A program made the position numbers and the translations under genes. Below the pieces are notes generated by a model. The model was not told the origin of the DNA and ran no database searches. It worked only from the letters and a program-made list of their open reading frames with translations. Positions 44,040 through 54,650 of a stretch of 64,000 nucleotides of DNA are shown in pieces (the stretch's first letter is position 1; the number at the start of each line of letters is the position of its first letter). Source of the DNA: Flavobacterium panacagri (lineage in GTDB: Bacteria > Bacteroidota > Bacteroidia > Flavobacteriales > Flavobacteriaceae); contig NZ_CP119766.1 of the NCBI RefSeq assembly GCF_030378165.1, positions 2,294,001-2,358,000 of the forward strand. The letters are read 5' to 3'.

Positions 44040-44411
44040 ATGGCAGATTTGAAACAATTCGCAGAACAATTAGTTAACTTAACAGTTAAAGAAGTTAACG
44101 AATTAGCAACAATATTAAAAGATGAGTATGGTATCGAGCCTGCTGCTGCAGCTGTAGTAGTTGCTGCTGGTGGTGGTGAAGGTGCTGCTGAAGAAGCTCA
44201 AACTGAATTTACAGTTGTATTAAAAGAAGCTGGTGCTTCTAAATTAGCAGTTGTGAAATTAGTAAAAGAACTTACTGGTTTAGGTCTTAAAGAAGCTAAA
44301 GACGTAGTTGACGGTGCTCCAAGCAACGTTAAAGAAGGTGTTTCTAAAGAAGAGGCTGAAGGTCTTAAGAAAGCTTTAGAAGAGGCTGGAGCTGTAGTTG
44401 AGCTTAAATAA
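44040..44411 (+). CDS. rplL: 50S ribosomal protein bL12
   Basis: A 123-residue acidic stalk protein. It has the N-terminal dimerisation helix, an Ala/Gly-rich hinge ([18 protein letters not shown]) and the C-terminal domain [25 protein letters not shown] that recruits translation factors. It lies 93 bases after rplJ; that gap holds a small hairpin AAGGAAG / CTTCCTT (43957-43974). Confidence 0.97.
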   Translation: MADLKQFAEQLVNLTVKEVNELATILKDEYGIEPAAAAVVVAAGGGEGAAEEAQTEFTVVLKEAGASKLAVVKLVKELTGLGLKEAKDVVDGAPSNVKEGVSKEEAEGLKKALEEAGAVVELK

Positions 44412-44431
44412 TTAAACTCAGTTTAGAACTA

Positions 44432-44475
44432 GGTTTAGACCTTGGATGGCATCATCCAAGGGTCTAAACCATTTT
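44432..44475 (+). terminator. Strong hairpin between rplL and rpoB, possible attenuator
   Basis: GGTTTAGACCTTGGATG (44432-44448) pairs with CATCCAAGGGTCTAAACC (44453-44470), with one bulged base, followed by ATTTTT. In many bacteria an attenuator here lets only part of the ribosomal transcript continue into rpoB. Confidence 0.65.
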
Positions 44476-44676
44476 TCGTATAATAAAATATTATTAAGTT
44501 TTATTATCCCATAGTTTAAAATACGAAAAAGTTTTTGATCAATACGAAGAAAGAAAATCGAACTTTTTTACTGTTTTATTTTTAAAGATGTATTGATTAT
44601 AATAAGAAAGTATAGATTAAACAGTGTGTATTTACACAAAAAAATTACTTTTTTTTAATCAAAATTTTGTCCATTG

Positions 44677-47600
44677 ATGATAACAAATCAGACTGAAAGA
44701 TTGAATTTTGCCTCTACAAAAAATATTCCTGACTATCCAGATTTCTTAGATGTTCAGGTTAAATCTTTTAAAGATTTCTTTCAATTAGAAACGAAATCTG
44801 ACGAAAGAGGCAACGAAGGGTTGTACAACACCTTCATGGAAAACTTTCCAATCACAGATACAAGAAACAACTTTGTATTGGAATTCCTAGATTATTTTGT
44901 TGATCCACCACGTTATACAATTCAAGAATGTATAGAGAGAGGTCTTACTTATAGTGTGCCTTTAAAAGCTAGGTTAAAACTATACTGTACAGATCCAGAA
45001 CACGAAGATTTTGAAACTATTGTACAAGATGTTTATCTTGGAACAATTCCTTACATGACTCCTAGTGGTACTTTTGTTATTAATGGTGCCGAGCGTGTTG
45101 TAGTATCTCAATTACACCGTTCTCCAGGGGTTTTCTTTGGACAGTCATTCCACGCAAATGGAACTAAACTTTATTCTGCCAGAGTAATTCCTTTTAAAGG
45201 TTCTTGGATAGAATTCTCTACAGATATTAACAGCGTAATGTATGCTTATATCGATAGAAAGAAAAAATTACCTGTAACAACTTTATTCCGTGCTATCGGT
45301 TTCGAAAGAGATAAGGATATCCTTGAAATTTTCGACTTAGCTGAAGAAATTAAAGTTTCTAAAACTGGTATTAAGAAATATATTGGAAGAAGACTTGCTG
45401 CGCGTGTATTGAATACATGGCATGAGGATTTCGTAGATGAGGATACTGGAGAGGTAGTTTCTATCGAACGTAACGAAATCATCCTTGATCGTGATACAAT
45501 TATCGACAAAGATAATGTTGAAGAGATCATCGATTCTAACGTAAAATCTATTTTGTTACACAAAGAGGATAATAACCAAGCAGATTATGCGATTATCCAC
45601 AATACGTTACAAAAAGATCCAACAAACTCTGAAAAAGAAGCTGTAGAGCACATTTACCGTCAGTTGCGTAACGCTGAACCGCCTGATGAGGAAACTGCTC
45701 GTGGTATTATAGATAAATTGTTCTTCTCTGATCAACGTTATAACTTAGGTGAAGTTGGTCGTTACAGAATGAACAAAAAATTAGATTTAGATATCCCTAT
45801 GGATAAGCAAGTGCTTACTAAAGAGGATATCATTACAATCGTAAAATATTTGATCGAATTGATCAACTCTAAAGCAGAGATTGATGATATTGATCACTTA
45901 TCAAACCGTCGTGTTAGAACAGTTGGTGAACAATTGTCTCAACAATTCGGTGTTGGTTTAGCACGTATGGCTAGAACTATTCGTGAGAGAATGAACGTTA
46001 GAGATAACGAGGTGTTTACACCAATTGATTTGATCAATGCTAAAACATTATCATCAGTTATCAACTCTTTCTTTGGTACTAACCAGTTATCTCAATTTAT
46101 GGATCAAACGAATCCATTAGCTGAGATTACACACAAAAGAAGACTTTCTGCACTTGGACCAGGTGGACTTTCGAGAGAGAGAGCTGGTTTCGAGGTTCGT
46201 GACGTTCACTATACTCACTATGGTCGTTTATGTCCGATTGAAACTCCTGAGGGACCAAACATTGGTTTGATTTCATCTCTTGGTGTTTATGCAAAAGTAA
46301 ACGGAATGGGATTCATCGAAACTCCATACCGTAAAGTAACTAATGGTGTAGTTGATTTAGAAAGTACTCCAGTTTACTTAAGTGCTGAAGAAGAAGAAGG
46401 TAAAATGATTGCTCAGGCAAACATTGAAATGGATGCTACAGGTAAAATTACAGCTAGCAATGTTATTGCTCGTGAGGAAGGTGACTTCCCGGTTGTTGAG
46501 CCATCAGTAGTTCATTATACAGACGTTGCTCCTAACCAGATCGCTTCGATTTCTGCATCTTTGATTCCTTTCTTGGAGCATGATGATGCGAACCGTGCGT
46601 TGATGGGATCGAACATGATGCGTCAGGCAGTTCCTTTGATCCGTCCTGAAGCACCGATTGTTGGTACAGGTTTAGAGCGTCAAGTAGCTTCAGATTCAAG
46701 AGTATTAATCAATGCTGAAGGGCATGGTACTGTTGAATATGTTGATGCTAATATCATTACTATTAAATACGATCGTACAGAAGACGAGAGAATGGTTAGT
46801 TTTGATGCTGATGAGAAAACGTACAACTTAATTAAATTTAGAAAAACCAATCAAGGAACAAGTATTAACTTGAAACCAATCGTAAGAAAAGGTGACAGAG
46901 TTATTCCTGGACAAGTATTATCAGAAGGATATGCTACTCAAAATGGAGAATTAGCTTTAGGTAGAAACTTAAAAGTTGCGTTCATGCCATGGAAAGGGTA
47001 CAACTTCGAGGATGCGATTGTAATTTCTGAGAAAGTAGTTCGTGATGATATTTTTACTTCTATCCACGTTGATGATTATTCATTAGAGGTTAGAGATACT
47101 AAGTTAGGAAATGAAGAGTTAACAAACGATATTCCTAACGTTTCTGAAGAAGCTACTAAAGATTTAGATGAAAACGGTATGATTAGAATTGGAGCAGAGG
47201 TTAAACCTGGCGATATTTTGATCGGAAAAATTACACCAAAAGGAGAATCAGATCCTACTCCAGAGGAGAAATTGCTTCGTGCGATCTTCGGGGATAAAGC
47301 AGGGGATGTAAAAGATGCTTCATTAAAAGCTTCTCCATCTTTACACGGTGTAGTTCTTGACAAAAAATTATTTGCAAGAGCCGTAAAAGATAAACGTAAA
47401 CGTACTCAGGATAAAGATGCTTTAGGAGCTTTAGAAATGGAATTCGAAACTAAATTTGTTGAATTAAAAGACAGATTGGTTGAGAAATTATTCTTGATCG
47501 TTAACGGAAAAACATCTCAAGGTGTAATGAATGATTTGGGTGAAGAAGTTTTACCAAAAGGTAAAAAATATACTCAAAAAATGCTTTACGCAGTAGAAGA

Positions 47601-48489
47601 TTTTGCTCACTTAAGCAAAGGTCAATGGGTTGCTGATGATGCTACAAATAAAATGGTTAATGATTTAATTCATAACTATAAAATTAAGCTGAACGACTTA
47701 CAAGGAGCTTTAAGAAGAGAGAAATTCACTATTACGGTTGGAGATGAATTACCATCTGGAATCTTGAAATTGGCTAAAATCTATATCGCTAAAAAACGTA
47801 AGTTAAAAGTTGGTGATAAAATGGCGGGACGTCACGGTAACAAAGGTATTGTTGCTAGAATCGTTCGTCATGAAGATATGCCATTCTTAGAAGATGGAAC
47901 ACCAGTAGATATCGTATTGAATCCACTTGGGGTACCTTCACGTATGAACATTGGTCAGATTTATGAGACTGTTCTTGGATGGGCGGGTATGAACTTGGGT
48001 AGAAAATTTGCTACTCCAATTTTCGACGGTGCTTCTCTTGACGAGATCAATGCTTTGACTGATGAAGCTAACGTACCACGTTTCGGACATACCTATCTTT
48101 ATGATGGTGGAACTGGAGAGCGTTTTGCACAAAAAGCAACTGTGGGTGTAATTTACATGCTTAAATTAGGACACATGGTTGATGATAAGATGCACGCACG
48201 TTCTATCGGACCATACTCATTGATTACGCAACAACCACTTGGAGGTAAGGCTCAATTTGGAGGTCAGCGTTTTGGAGAGATGGAGGTTTGGGCACTTGAG
48301 GCTTATGGAGCTTCTAGTACTTTACGTGAAATCTTAACTGTTAAGTCTGATGACGTTATTGGTAGAGCTAAAACTTACGAAGCTATCGTTAAGGGAGAAA
48401 CTATGCCAGAACCAGGTTTACCAGAATCATTCAATGTATTAATGCACGAATTGAAAGGTCTAGGATTAGATCTTCGTTTGGAAGAATAA
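44677..48489 (+). CDS. rpoB: DNA-directed RNA polymerase subunit beta
   Basis: A 1270-residue catalytic subunit of RNA polymerase. The rifampicin region reads [36 protein letters not shown] split over two conserved blocks, with the Asp, His and Ser positions linked to resistance in the wild-type state. [19 protein letters not shown] and [13 protein letters not shown] near the end are family hallmarks. The ATG at 44677 is preferred over a TTG one codon upstream. The leader from rplL is about 265 bases and contains the hairpin at 44432. Confidence 0.98.
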   Translation: MITNQTERLNFASTKNIPDYPDFLDVQVKSFKDFFQLETKSDERGNEGLYNTFMENFPITDTRNNFVLEFLDYFVDPPRYTIQECIERGLTYSVPLKARLKLYCTDPEHEDFETIVQDVYLGTIPYMTPSGTFVINGAERVVVSQLHRSPGVFFGQSFHANGTKLYSARVIPFKGSWIEFSTDINSVMYAYIDRKKKLPVTTLFRAIGFERDKDILEIFDLAEEIKVSKTGIKKYIGRRLAARVLNTWHEDFVDEDTGEVVSIERNEIILDRDTIIDKDNVEEIIDSNVKSILLHKEDNNQADYAIIHNTLQKDPTNSEKEAVEHIYRQLRNAEPPDEETARGIIDKLFFSDQRYNLGEVGRYRMNKKLDLDIPMDKQVLTKEDIITIVKYLIELINSKAEIDDIDHLSNRRVRTVGEQLSQQFGVGLARMARTIRERMNVRDNEVFTPIDLINAKTLSSVINSFFGTNQLSQFMDQTNPLAEITHKRRLSALGPGGLSRERAGFEVRDVHYTHYGRLCPIETPEGPNIGLISSLGVYAKVNGMGFIETPYRKVTNGVVDLESTPVYLSAEEEEGKMIAQANIEMDATGKITASNVIAREEGDFPVVEPSVVHYTDVAPNQIASISASLIPFLEHDDANRALMGSNMMRQAVPLIRPEAPIVGTGLERQVASDSRVLINAEGHGTVEYVDANIITIKYDRTEDERMVSFDADEKTYNLIKFRKTNQGTSINLKPIVRKGDRVIPGQVLSEGYATQNGELALGRNLKVAFMPWKGYNFEDAIVISEKVVRDDIFTSIHVDDYSLEVRDTKLGNEELTNDIPNVSEEATKDLDENGMIRIGAEVKPGDILIGKITPKGESDPTPEEKLLRAIFGDKAGDVKDASLKASPSLHGVVLDKKLFARAVKDKRKRTQDKDALGALEMEFETKFVELKDRLVEKLFLIVNGKTSQGVMNDLGEEVLPKGKKYTQKMLYAVEDFAHLSKGQWVADDATNKMVNDLIHNYKIKLNDLQGALRREKFTITVGDELPSGILKLAKIYIAKKRKLKVGDKMAGRHGNKGIVARIVRHEDMPFLEDGTPVDIVLNPLGVPSRMNIGQIYETVLGWAGMNLGRKFATPIFDGASLDEINALTDEANVPRFGHTYLYDGGTGERFAQKATVGVIYMLKLGHMVDDKMHARSIGPYSLITQQPLGGKAQFGGQRFGEMEVWALEAYGASSTLREILTVKSDDVIGRAKTYEAIVKGETMPEPGLPESFNVLMHELKGLGLDLRLEE

Positions 48490-48775
48490 TGTTTTAGTAT
48501 TCAGTGTTCAGGATTTAGTAATCAGTGATAAACTGAACACTAAATTCTGAATGCTGAACACTTTTTTATAAAAGTTTTTAAAGATTTATACCCGTAACCC
48601 GTTCCGATTTTTTATAACAATGCAAGGCATTTTATAACTAGCGCTTCAAATAAGAATTTGAGGTTTAGAGAAGTAACCCGAGGTAGTAGCTGAATGATTA
48701 ACTCTTAAATTTTTAAGAGTAGATTATAAATCTAAATTCAATTTTTTAATTGCAAATAAATCAATAGTAAAAACT
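48490..48775. other. rpoB-rpoC intergenic region with competing hairpin arms
   Basis: The 286-base spacer is long for rpoB-rpoC, which usually lie close together. AGTGTTCAG at 48503-48511 can pair either with CTGAACACT at 48533-48541 or with the identical CTGAACACT at 48554-48562. Only the second is followed by TTTTTT, so the two pairings would be terminator and non-terminator forms. The same 9-base word occurs twice at 5561-5583. I see nothing else defined in the remaining spacer. Confidence 0.5.
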
Positions 48776-51700
48776 ATGATGAATAACAGAAACAATAAAG
48801 ATAAGAATCCAGTAAAAAGATTTAACAAAATTTCTATTGGATTGGCTTCACCAGAATCTATCTTGAAAGAATCAAGAGGAGAGGTTTTAAAGCCGGAAAC
48901 TATTAACTATAGAACGCACAAACCAGAGCGTGACGGACTTTTCTGCGAAAGAATCTTCGGACCAGTAAAAGATTTCGAATGTGCTTGTGGTAAGTATAAA
49001 AGAATTCGTTACAAAGGTATCATCTGTGACCGTTGTGGTGTTGAAGTTACTGAGAAAAAAGTACGTCGTGACAGAGTAGGACACATCAACCTTGTTGTGC
49101 CAATTGCTCACATCTGGTACTTCCGTTCTCTTCCAAACAAAATTGGTTATATCCTTGGTCTTCCATCTAAGAAATTAGATATGATCATTTACTACGAAAG
49201 ATACGTAGTAATCCAAGCTGGTATTGCTAAAAATGCAGATGGAGAATCTTTACAAAGACTTGATTTCTTAACTGAAGAAGAATATTTGAATATTTTAGAT
49301 ACTCTTCCACAAGAAAACCAATATTTAGATGATTTAGATCCTAATAAATTTGTTGCCAAAATGGGAGCAGAGTGTATTATGGATTTATTAGCTCGTATCG
49401 ACTTAGATGCTTTATCTTATGAATTAAGACACAGCGCTAACAACGAGACTTCAAAACAAAGAAAAACTGAAGCTTTAAAAAGATTACAAGTTGTTGAATC
49501 TTTCCGTGAGTCTAACGAAAACCGCGAAAACCGTCCAGAATGGATGATTATGAAAGTGGTTCCAGTTATTCCACCAGAATTACGTCCACTTGTGCCACTT
49601 GATGGAGGTCGTTTTGCAACTTCAGATTTGAACGATTTATATCGTCGTGTAATCATCCGTAACAACCGTTTGAAAAGATTAATGGAGATTAAAGCTCCAG
49701 AAGTTATCTTAAGAAACGAGAAACGTATGTTACAAGAATCTGTAGATTCATTATTTGATAATACACGTAAAGCTTCTGCTGTTAAAACAGAATCTAACAG
49801 ACCATTAAAATCATTATCTGACTCATTAAAAGGTAAGCAAGGACGTTTCCGTCAAAACTTACTTGGTAAACGTGTGGATTATTCTGCTCGTTCGGTAATT
49901 GTTGTTGGTCCAGAGTTAAAATTATATGAGTGCGGATTGCCAAAAGATATGGCTTCTGAATTATACAAACCTTTCGTTATCCGTAAATTGATCGAAAGAG
50001 GTATTGTTAAAACAGTAAAATCTGCTAAGAAAATCATTGACAAAAAAGAGCCGGTAGTTTGGGATATCTTAGAAAACGTAATTAAAGGACACCCAGTATT
50101 GCTGAACCGTGCTCCTACTTTGCACAGACTTGGTATTCAGGCTTTCCAGCCAAAATTAATTGAAGGAAAAGCGATCCAGTTACACCCATTAGTATGTACG
50201 GCATTCAACGCCGATTTCGATGGTGACCAGATGGCGGTTCACTTACCATTAGGACCAGAGGCTATTTTAGAGGCACAGTTATTAATGTTGGCTTCTCACA
50301 ATATCTTGAACCCTGCAAATGGTGCTCCAATTACTGTACCTTCTCAGGACATGGTCTTGGGTCTATACTATATGACCAAAGAACGTATCTCAACAGAAGA
50401 TCACAAAATTATCGGTCAGGATTTGACTTTCTATTCTGCTGAAGAAGTAAATATTGCATTAAACGAAGGAAGATTAGAATTGAATGCTCGTGTAAAAATT
50501 AGAGCAAAAGATTTTAATGATGCTGGAGAATTGGTGTACAAAATTATTCAAACAACTGCAGGACGTGTATTATTTAACGAAGTAGTACCTGAAGCAGCTG
50601 GATATATCAACGACGTATTGACTAAGAAAAACCTTAGAGATATTATCGGACACATTTTAAGTGTGACTGATGTACCTACAACGGCTGCTTTCTTGGATAA
50701 TATGAAAGATATGGGTTATAAATTCGCATTTAGAGGAGGTTTATCATTCTCTTTAGGTGATATTAGAATCCCAGAACAAAAAACTAAGTTAATTGCAGAT
50801 GCTAGAGAGCAAGTTGAAGGTATCTCAACTAACTATAACATGGGTCTTATTACCAATAACGAGCGTTACAACCAAGTTATTGACGTATGGACTTCAGCAA
50901 ATGCTCAGTTAACAGAATTAGCAATGAAAAATATTAGAGAAGACCAACAAGGTTTCAACTCTGTATATATGATGCTTGACTCTGGGGCGAGGGGTTCTAA
51001 GGAACAGATTCGTCAGTTAACTGGTATGCGTGGTTTGATGGCTAAGCCAAAAAAATCTACTGCTGGTGGTGGTGAGATTATTGAAAACCCGATTCTTTCT
51101 AACTTTAAGGAAGGTCTTTCGATCCTTGAGTATTTCATTTCTACTCACGGTGCTCGTAAAGGTCTTGCGGATACGGCTCTTAAAACAGCCGATGCTGGTT
51201 ACTTGACAAGAAGGCTTCATGACGTTTCTCAAGATGTTATTGTTAACATCGAAGATTGTGGAACTTTAAGAGGTGTTGAAGTTGCTGCATTGAAGAAAAA
51301 TGAGGAAATCGTTGAATCTTTAGGAGAGAGAATTCTTGGACGTGTTGCATTACAAGACGTTATTAATCCTCTTACTAATGAAGTAATGGTTCAATCTGGT
51401 CAACAAATTACAGAAGCAATTATGAGAACTATCGAAGCTTCTCCAATTGAAAAAGTAGAGGTTAGATCTCCATTAACTTGTGAAGCTTTAAAAGGTATTT
51501 GTGCTAAATGTTACGGTAGAAACTTAGCTACTGGTAAGATGACACAAAGAGGAGAAGCTGTCGGAGTTATTGCAGCTCAGTCTATTGGAGAGCCAGGTAC
51601 ACAGTTAACACTTCGTACGTTCCACGTTGGAGGGGTTGCTGGAGGTATTTCTGAAGAGTCTAGTATTGTTACAAGATTCGCTGGTAGACTTGAAATTGAA

Positions 51701-53083
51701 GATTTAAAAACAGTTAAAGGAGAAGACGGAGAAGGTAACTCTGTTGATATCGTAGTTTCACGTTCAACAGAATTAAAATTAGTTGACGAAAAAACTGGAA
51801 TTGTTTTAAATACACATAACATTCCTTACGGTTCTAGTATCTTCGTTGGAGATGGTGAAACTGTAGCTAAAGGAACTGTAATCTGTAAATGGGATCCATA
51901 TAACGGTGTAATTGTTTCTGAGTTTACTGGTAAGATTGCTTACGAAGATTTAGAGCAAGGACAATCGTTCATGGTGGAGATCGATGAGCAGACTGGTTTC
52001 CAAGAAAAAGTAATTTCTGAAGCTAGAAACAAAAAATTAATCCCAACTTTATTGGTTTATGGTAAAGAAGGTGAATTGATTCGTTCTTACAACTTGCCAG
52101 TAGGTGCACACTTAATGGTTGAAAACGGTGAGAAAATTAAAGCAGGTAAAGTATTAGTGAAAATCCCACGTCGTTCTTCTAAAGCAGGCGATATCACGGG
52201 AGGTTTACCAAGAATTACTGAGCTTCTTGAGGCTCGTAACCCTTCAAACCCGGCAGTTGTATCTGAAATTGATGGTGTTGTATCTTTCGGAAAAATCAAA
52301 AGAGGTAACCGTGAGATCGTTATCGAGTCTAAATTTGGTGAGATTAAAAAGTATTTAGTTAAACTTTCAAGCCAAATATTAGTACAAGAAAATGACTTCG
52401 TAAGAGCGGGAGTTCCATTGTCTGATGGTGCAATTACTCCAGATGATATCTTAAGAATTCAAGGGCCAGCAGCTGTTCAACAGTATTTGGTTAATGAAAT
52501 TCAAGAGGTTTACCGTCTACAAGGGGTAAAAATCAATGACAAACACTTTGAGGTTGTAATTCGTCAAATGATGCGTAAAGTTAAAGTTGAAGATCCAGGA
52601 GATACTCTATTCTTAGAAGATCAATTGATCCATACTAAAGACTTTATCCTTCAAAACGATAAATTATACGGAATGAAAGTGGTTGAAGATGCTGGAGATT
52701 CTTCAGTATTGAAACCAGGTCAGATTATTACACCTCGTGAATTACGTGATGAAAATTCATTATTGAAACGTACAGATAAAAATCTTGTTGTAGCAAGAGA
52801 TGTAATTACTGCAACTGCAACGCCAGTTCTTCAAGGTATTACAAGAGCTTCGTTACAAACTAAATCATTCATTTCTGCGGCTTCATTCCAGGAGACAACG
52901 AAAGTACTTAACGAAGCTGCTGTAGCTGGTAAAGTAGATGATTTAGAAGGATTAAAAGAAAATGTAATTGTTGGACACAGAATTCCTGCAGGAACTGGTA
53001 TGAGAGAATACGATCATACAATCGTAGGATCTAAAGACGATTACAACGAAATGATGGCAAATAAAGAAGAATACATTTATTAA
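48776..53083 (+). CDS. rpoC: DNA-directed RNA polymerase subunit beta'
   Basis: A 1435-residue catalytic subunit. The N-terminal zinc site is [20 protein letters not shown]. The active-site magnesium loop is [12 protein letters not shown] with aspartates near residues 480-484. The bridge helix and trigger loop region follow, and a second cysteine cluster is [32 protein letters not shown] is also present. Two adjacent ATG codons (48776 and 48779) could serve as start. Length is in the normal range for Bacteroidota. Confidence 0.98.
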   Translation: MMNNRNNKDKNPVKRFNKISIGLASPESILKESRGEVLKPETINYRTHKPERDGLFCERIFGPVKDFECACGKYKRIRYKGIICDRCGVEVTEKKVRRDRVGHINLVVPIAHIWYFRSLPNKIGYILGLPSKKLDMIIYYERYVVIQAGIAKNADGESLQRLDFLTEEEYLNILDTLPQENQYLDDLDPNKFVAKMGAECIMDLLARIDLDALSYELRHSANNETSKQRKTEALKRLQVVESFRESNENRENRPEWMIMKVVPVIPPELRPLVPLDGGRFATSDLNDLYRRVIIRNNRLKRLMEIKAPEVILRNEKRMLQESVDSLFDNTRKASAVKTESNRPLKSLSDSLKGKQGRFRQNLLGKRVDYSARSVIVVGPELKLYECGLPKDMASELYKPFVIRKLIERGIVKTVKSAKKIIDKKEPVVWDILENVIKGHPVLLNRAPTLHRLGIQAFQPKLIEGKAIQLHPLVCTAFNADFDGDQMAVHLPLGPEAILEAQLLMLASHNILNPANGAPITVPSQDMVLGLYYMTKERISTEDHKIIGQDLTFYSAEEVNIALNEGRLELNARVKIRAKDFNDAGELVYKIIQTTAGRVLFNEVVPEAAGYINDVLTKKNLRDIIGHILSVTDVPTTAAFLDNMKDMGYKFAFRGGLSFSLGDIRIPEQKTKLIADAREQVEGISTNYNMGLITNNERYNQVIDVWTSANAQLTELAMKNIREDQQGFNSVYMMLDSGARGSKEQIRQLTGMRGLMAKPKKSTAGGGEIIENPILSNFKEGLSILEYFISTHGARKGLADTALKTADAGYLTRRLHDVSQDVIVNIEDCGTLRGVEVAALKKNEEIVESLGERILGRVALQDVINPLTNEVMVQSGQQITEAIMRTIEASPIEKVEVRSPLTCEALKGICAKCYGRNLATGKMTQRGEAVGVIAAQSIGEPGTQLTLRTFHVGGVAGGISEESSIVTRFAGRLEIEDLKTVKGEDGEGNSVDIVVSRSTELKLVDEKTGIVLNTHNIPYGSSIFVGDGETVAKGTVICKWDPYNGVIVSEFTGKIAYEDLEQGQSFMVEIDEQTGFQEKVISEARNKKLIPTLLVYGKEGELIRSYNLPVGAHLMVENGEKIKAGKVLVKIPRRSSKAGDITGGLPRITELLEARNPSNPAVVSEIDGVVSFGKIKRGNREIVIESKFGEIKKYLVKLSSQILVQENDFVRAGVPLSDGAITPDDILRIQGPAAVQQYLVNEIQEVYRLQGVKINDKHFEVVIRQMMRKVKVEDPGDTLFLEDQLIHTKDFILQNDKLYGMKVVEDAGDSSVLKPGQIITPRELRDENSLLKRTDKNLVVARDVITATATPVLQGITRASLQTKSFISAASFQETTKVLNEAAVAGKVDDLEGLKENVIVGHRIPAGTGMREYDHTIVGSKDDYNEMMANKEEYIY

Positions 53084-53093
53084 TTAGGAAACT

Positions 53094-53405
53094 ATGAGTA
53101 ATCCGAAACAACAACAAGAGCAAATTAACATTGAGTTAGACGAAACAATTGCAGAAGGAATTTATTCTAATCTCGCAATCATTAATCACTCATCATCTGA
53201 GTTTGTTTTAGATTTTGTGAGTATTATGCCCGGGATTCCTAAAGCCAAGGTAAAGTCAAGAATTGTTTTGACACCACAACATGCTAAAAGATTATTAAGA
53301 GCAATAGGTGAAAATATCCATAGATTTGAAGCCGCTCATGGCGAAATCAAAGAAACGGAACAAGCACCAATTCCCCTTAATTTTGGTCCTGCGGGACAAG
53401 CATAA
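53094..53405 (+). CDS. DUF3467 protein
   Basis: A 103-residue soluble protein of the DUF3467 family, function unknown. The conserved core reads GIYSNLAIINHSSSEFVLDF and SIMPGIPKAKVKSRIVLTPQHAKRLLRAIGENI. It follows rpoC by 10 bases in the same direction and is closed by a strong terminator, so it is expressed with RNA polymerase. That linkage suggests, without proving, a role near transcription or translation. Confidence 0.9.
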   Translation: MSNPKQQQEQINIELDETIAEGIYSNLAIINHSSSEFVLDFVSIMPGIPKAKVKSRIVLTPQHAKRLLRAIGENIHRFEAAHGEIKETEQAPIPLNFGPAGQA

Positions 53406-53410
53406 ATTCT

Positions 53411-53437
53411 AAAGCCCCATTTAATGGGGCTTTTTTT
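53411..53437 (+). terminator. Terminator of the rpoBC operon
   Basis: AAAGCCCCA (53411-53419) and TGGGGCTTT (53425-53433) form a perfect 9-base stem with a TTTAA loop, followed by a T run. Confidence 0.92.
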
Positions 53438-53521
53438 GTTTTAAATGCGAAGTTTTATATGTATTTTATCCGATTTATTTTACTTTAATCGACAAAATTT
53501 ATTTTCGATAACATGTTAGGC

Positions 53522-53529
53522 TATATTTG
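53522..53529 (+). promoter_or_regulatory. -7 box with no gene behind it
   Basis: TATATTTG followed by CAATCC matches the strong flavobacterial form TAnnTTTGC seen ahead of rpsU and the tRNA cluster. No open reading frame of normal size follows before the hairpin at 53597. Confidence 0.5.
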
Positions 53530-53533
53530 CAAT

Positions 53534-53629
53534 CCTATGAAGATAAATTTTTGAAATATAATGACTTAGTAAGGTTGATTTAATTCAAATTAAAAGAAAA
53601 GCGCTAATGAAATATTAGCGCTTTTTTTT
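53534..53629 (+). ncRNA. Candidate small RNA between DUF3467 and a secreted protein gene
   Basis: The segment runs from the expected start site behind TATATTTG to a strong terminator hairpin (AAAAGCGCTAAT / ATTAGCGCTTTT, 53597-53625, with eight T). The roughly 95-base transcript would hold only a five-codon ATG frame at 53537. An inner TTTAATT / AATTAAA stem lies near 53579-53595. It matches no RNA family I can name, and the hairpin could instead serve only the converging gene on the minus strand. Confidence 0.4.
53597..53629. terminator. Bidirectional terminator upstream of 53663
   Basis: AAAAGCGCTAAT (53597-53608) and ATTAGCGCTTTT (53614-53625) form a perfect 12-base stem with a GAAAT loop. 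T runs occur on the right, and T-rich sequence follows on the minus strand, so it can close the minus-strand gene ending at 53663. Confidence 0.85.
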
Positions 53630-53662
53630 ATTTTCCAATTTTCCTTCATTATGTTTAAAGGA

Positions 53663-54475
53663 TTATTTACCTGCTCTTTGGTGTTGTAAAGTATATCCAT
53701 TAAACATTAATTCTTTTACTATCGTAGCTGCAGTTTTGTCAGAACTCATTTTATATTGTAACACACCAGAAGTGTCAGGTTTTACAGTAAAAACTTTACC
53801 GTCATAGGTTATAAATTGTTCATATAAAAAACCATCATAACCAGGATGTTTACTGCTCATGTTGTACCAAGTTGCCGTTAAGTTACCATCTAGATCAAAT
53901 ATTTCATATTTTTGAATTCCCATGCCTGTTGTTGCAGCAATTTTTATTGTACCAATATTTTTATTGTTAGGGTCTTTTGAAGCTGCACTGTATATGGATC
54001 CTGAATCATCGATTGTTATTTGGTATCCATCCATACGTTTTTGTTTCTCTATCCCTGCAGTTGCTTCTTCTTTAATTTTGTTTGAAACTCCAGAAGCTTC
54101 ACCATTTATAAAACTTTCAATAGCATCAATATTTAGTCCCTCTACACTTAGAAAACCTTTATCTATAAATGCTTCCATAGCACTTTTTTGCTGATTTAGT
54201 GGGTTAAATTTTTTATAATCAACTTCATTTGTTTTTCCTGTTTTTGTGCTCTTTAAAACCATCCATCTTTTACCAGAAGATTCTAAGAATTTAAGTTCGG
54301 CGCTTACTGTATATTGTTTGTCTAAGCTTAAAATTTGGAAATTTGGTTTCTTACCTTCCATGTAGGCAACTACTTTTTCATCAATTTTAACTTCATTGTT
54401 TTTTACTTTGATTTCTTGTGCAGTGGCACAAATAGTAAAGATTATTGCAGTAAGTGAGCAAAGGATTTTTTTCAT
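53663..54475 (-). CDS. Secreted protein of unknown function
   Basis: A 270-residue protein with a Sec signal peptide (MKKILCSLTAIIFTICATAQ). The mature part is beta-rich at first (VKNNEVKIDEKVVAYMEGKKPNFQ), has a helical middle (KSAMEAFIDKGFLSVEGLN, IKEEATAGIEKQKR) and ends in a repeating KYEIFDLDGNLTATWYN / FVTYDGKVF-like strand pattern. I do not recognise the family. It is alone between two hairpin terminators, so it is probably monocistronic and periplasmic or secreted. Confidence 0.75.
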   Translation of the reverse strand: MKKILCSLTAIIFTICATAQEIKVKNNEVKIDEKVVAYMEGKKPNFQILSLDKQYTVSAELKFLESSGKRWMVLKSTKTGKTNEVDYKKFNPLNQQKSAMEAFIDKGFLSVEGLNIDAIESFINGEASGVSNKIKEEATAGIEKQKRMDGYQITIDDSGSIYSAASKDPNNKNIGTIKIAATTGMGIQKYEIFDLDGNLTATWYNMSSKHPGYDGFLYEQFITYDGKVFTVKPDTSGVLQYKMSSDKTAATIVKELMFNGYTLQHQRAGK

Positions 54476-54592
54476 TTCTAAAAATTTGATTTAGTGTTAT
54501 AATTTTAATTTTGGCAAAAATAGATTTTTTTTAAATAAAAATACTATTAAAATTATTTGTATAAGCAACGGATTAAGTTGATAAAAAGGAAT

Positions 54593-54631
54593 AAAAAAAG
54601 GCTGTTTAATTTTTTTAAACAGCCTTTTTTT
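54593..54631. terminator. Terminator of prfC
   Basis: AAAAGGCTGTTTAA and TTAAACAGCCTTTT (left arm from 54596, right arm to 54628) form a 14-base stem around a T-rich loop, with T runs in both directions; it closes the leftward prfC. Confidence 0.85.
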
Positions 54632-54650
54632 ATTCCAATAAAATATTTTG

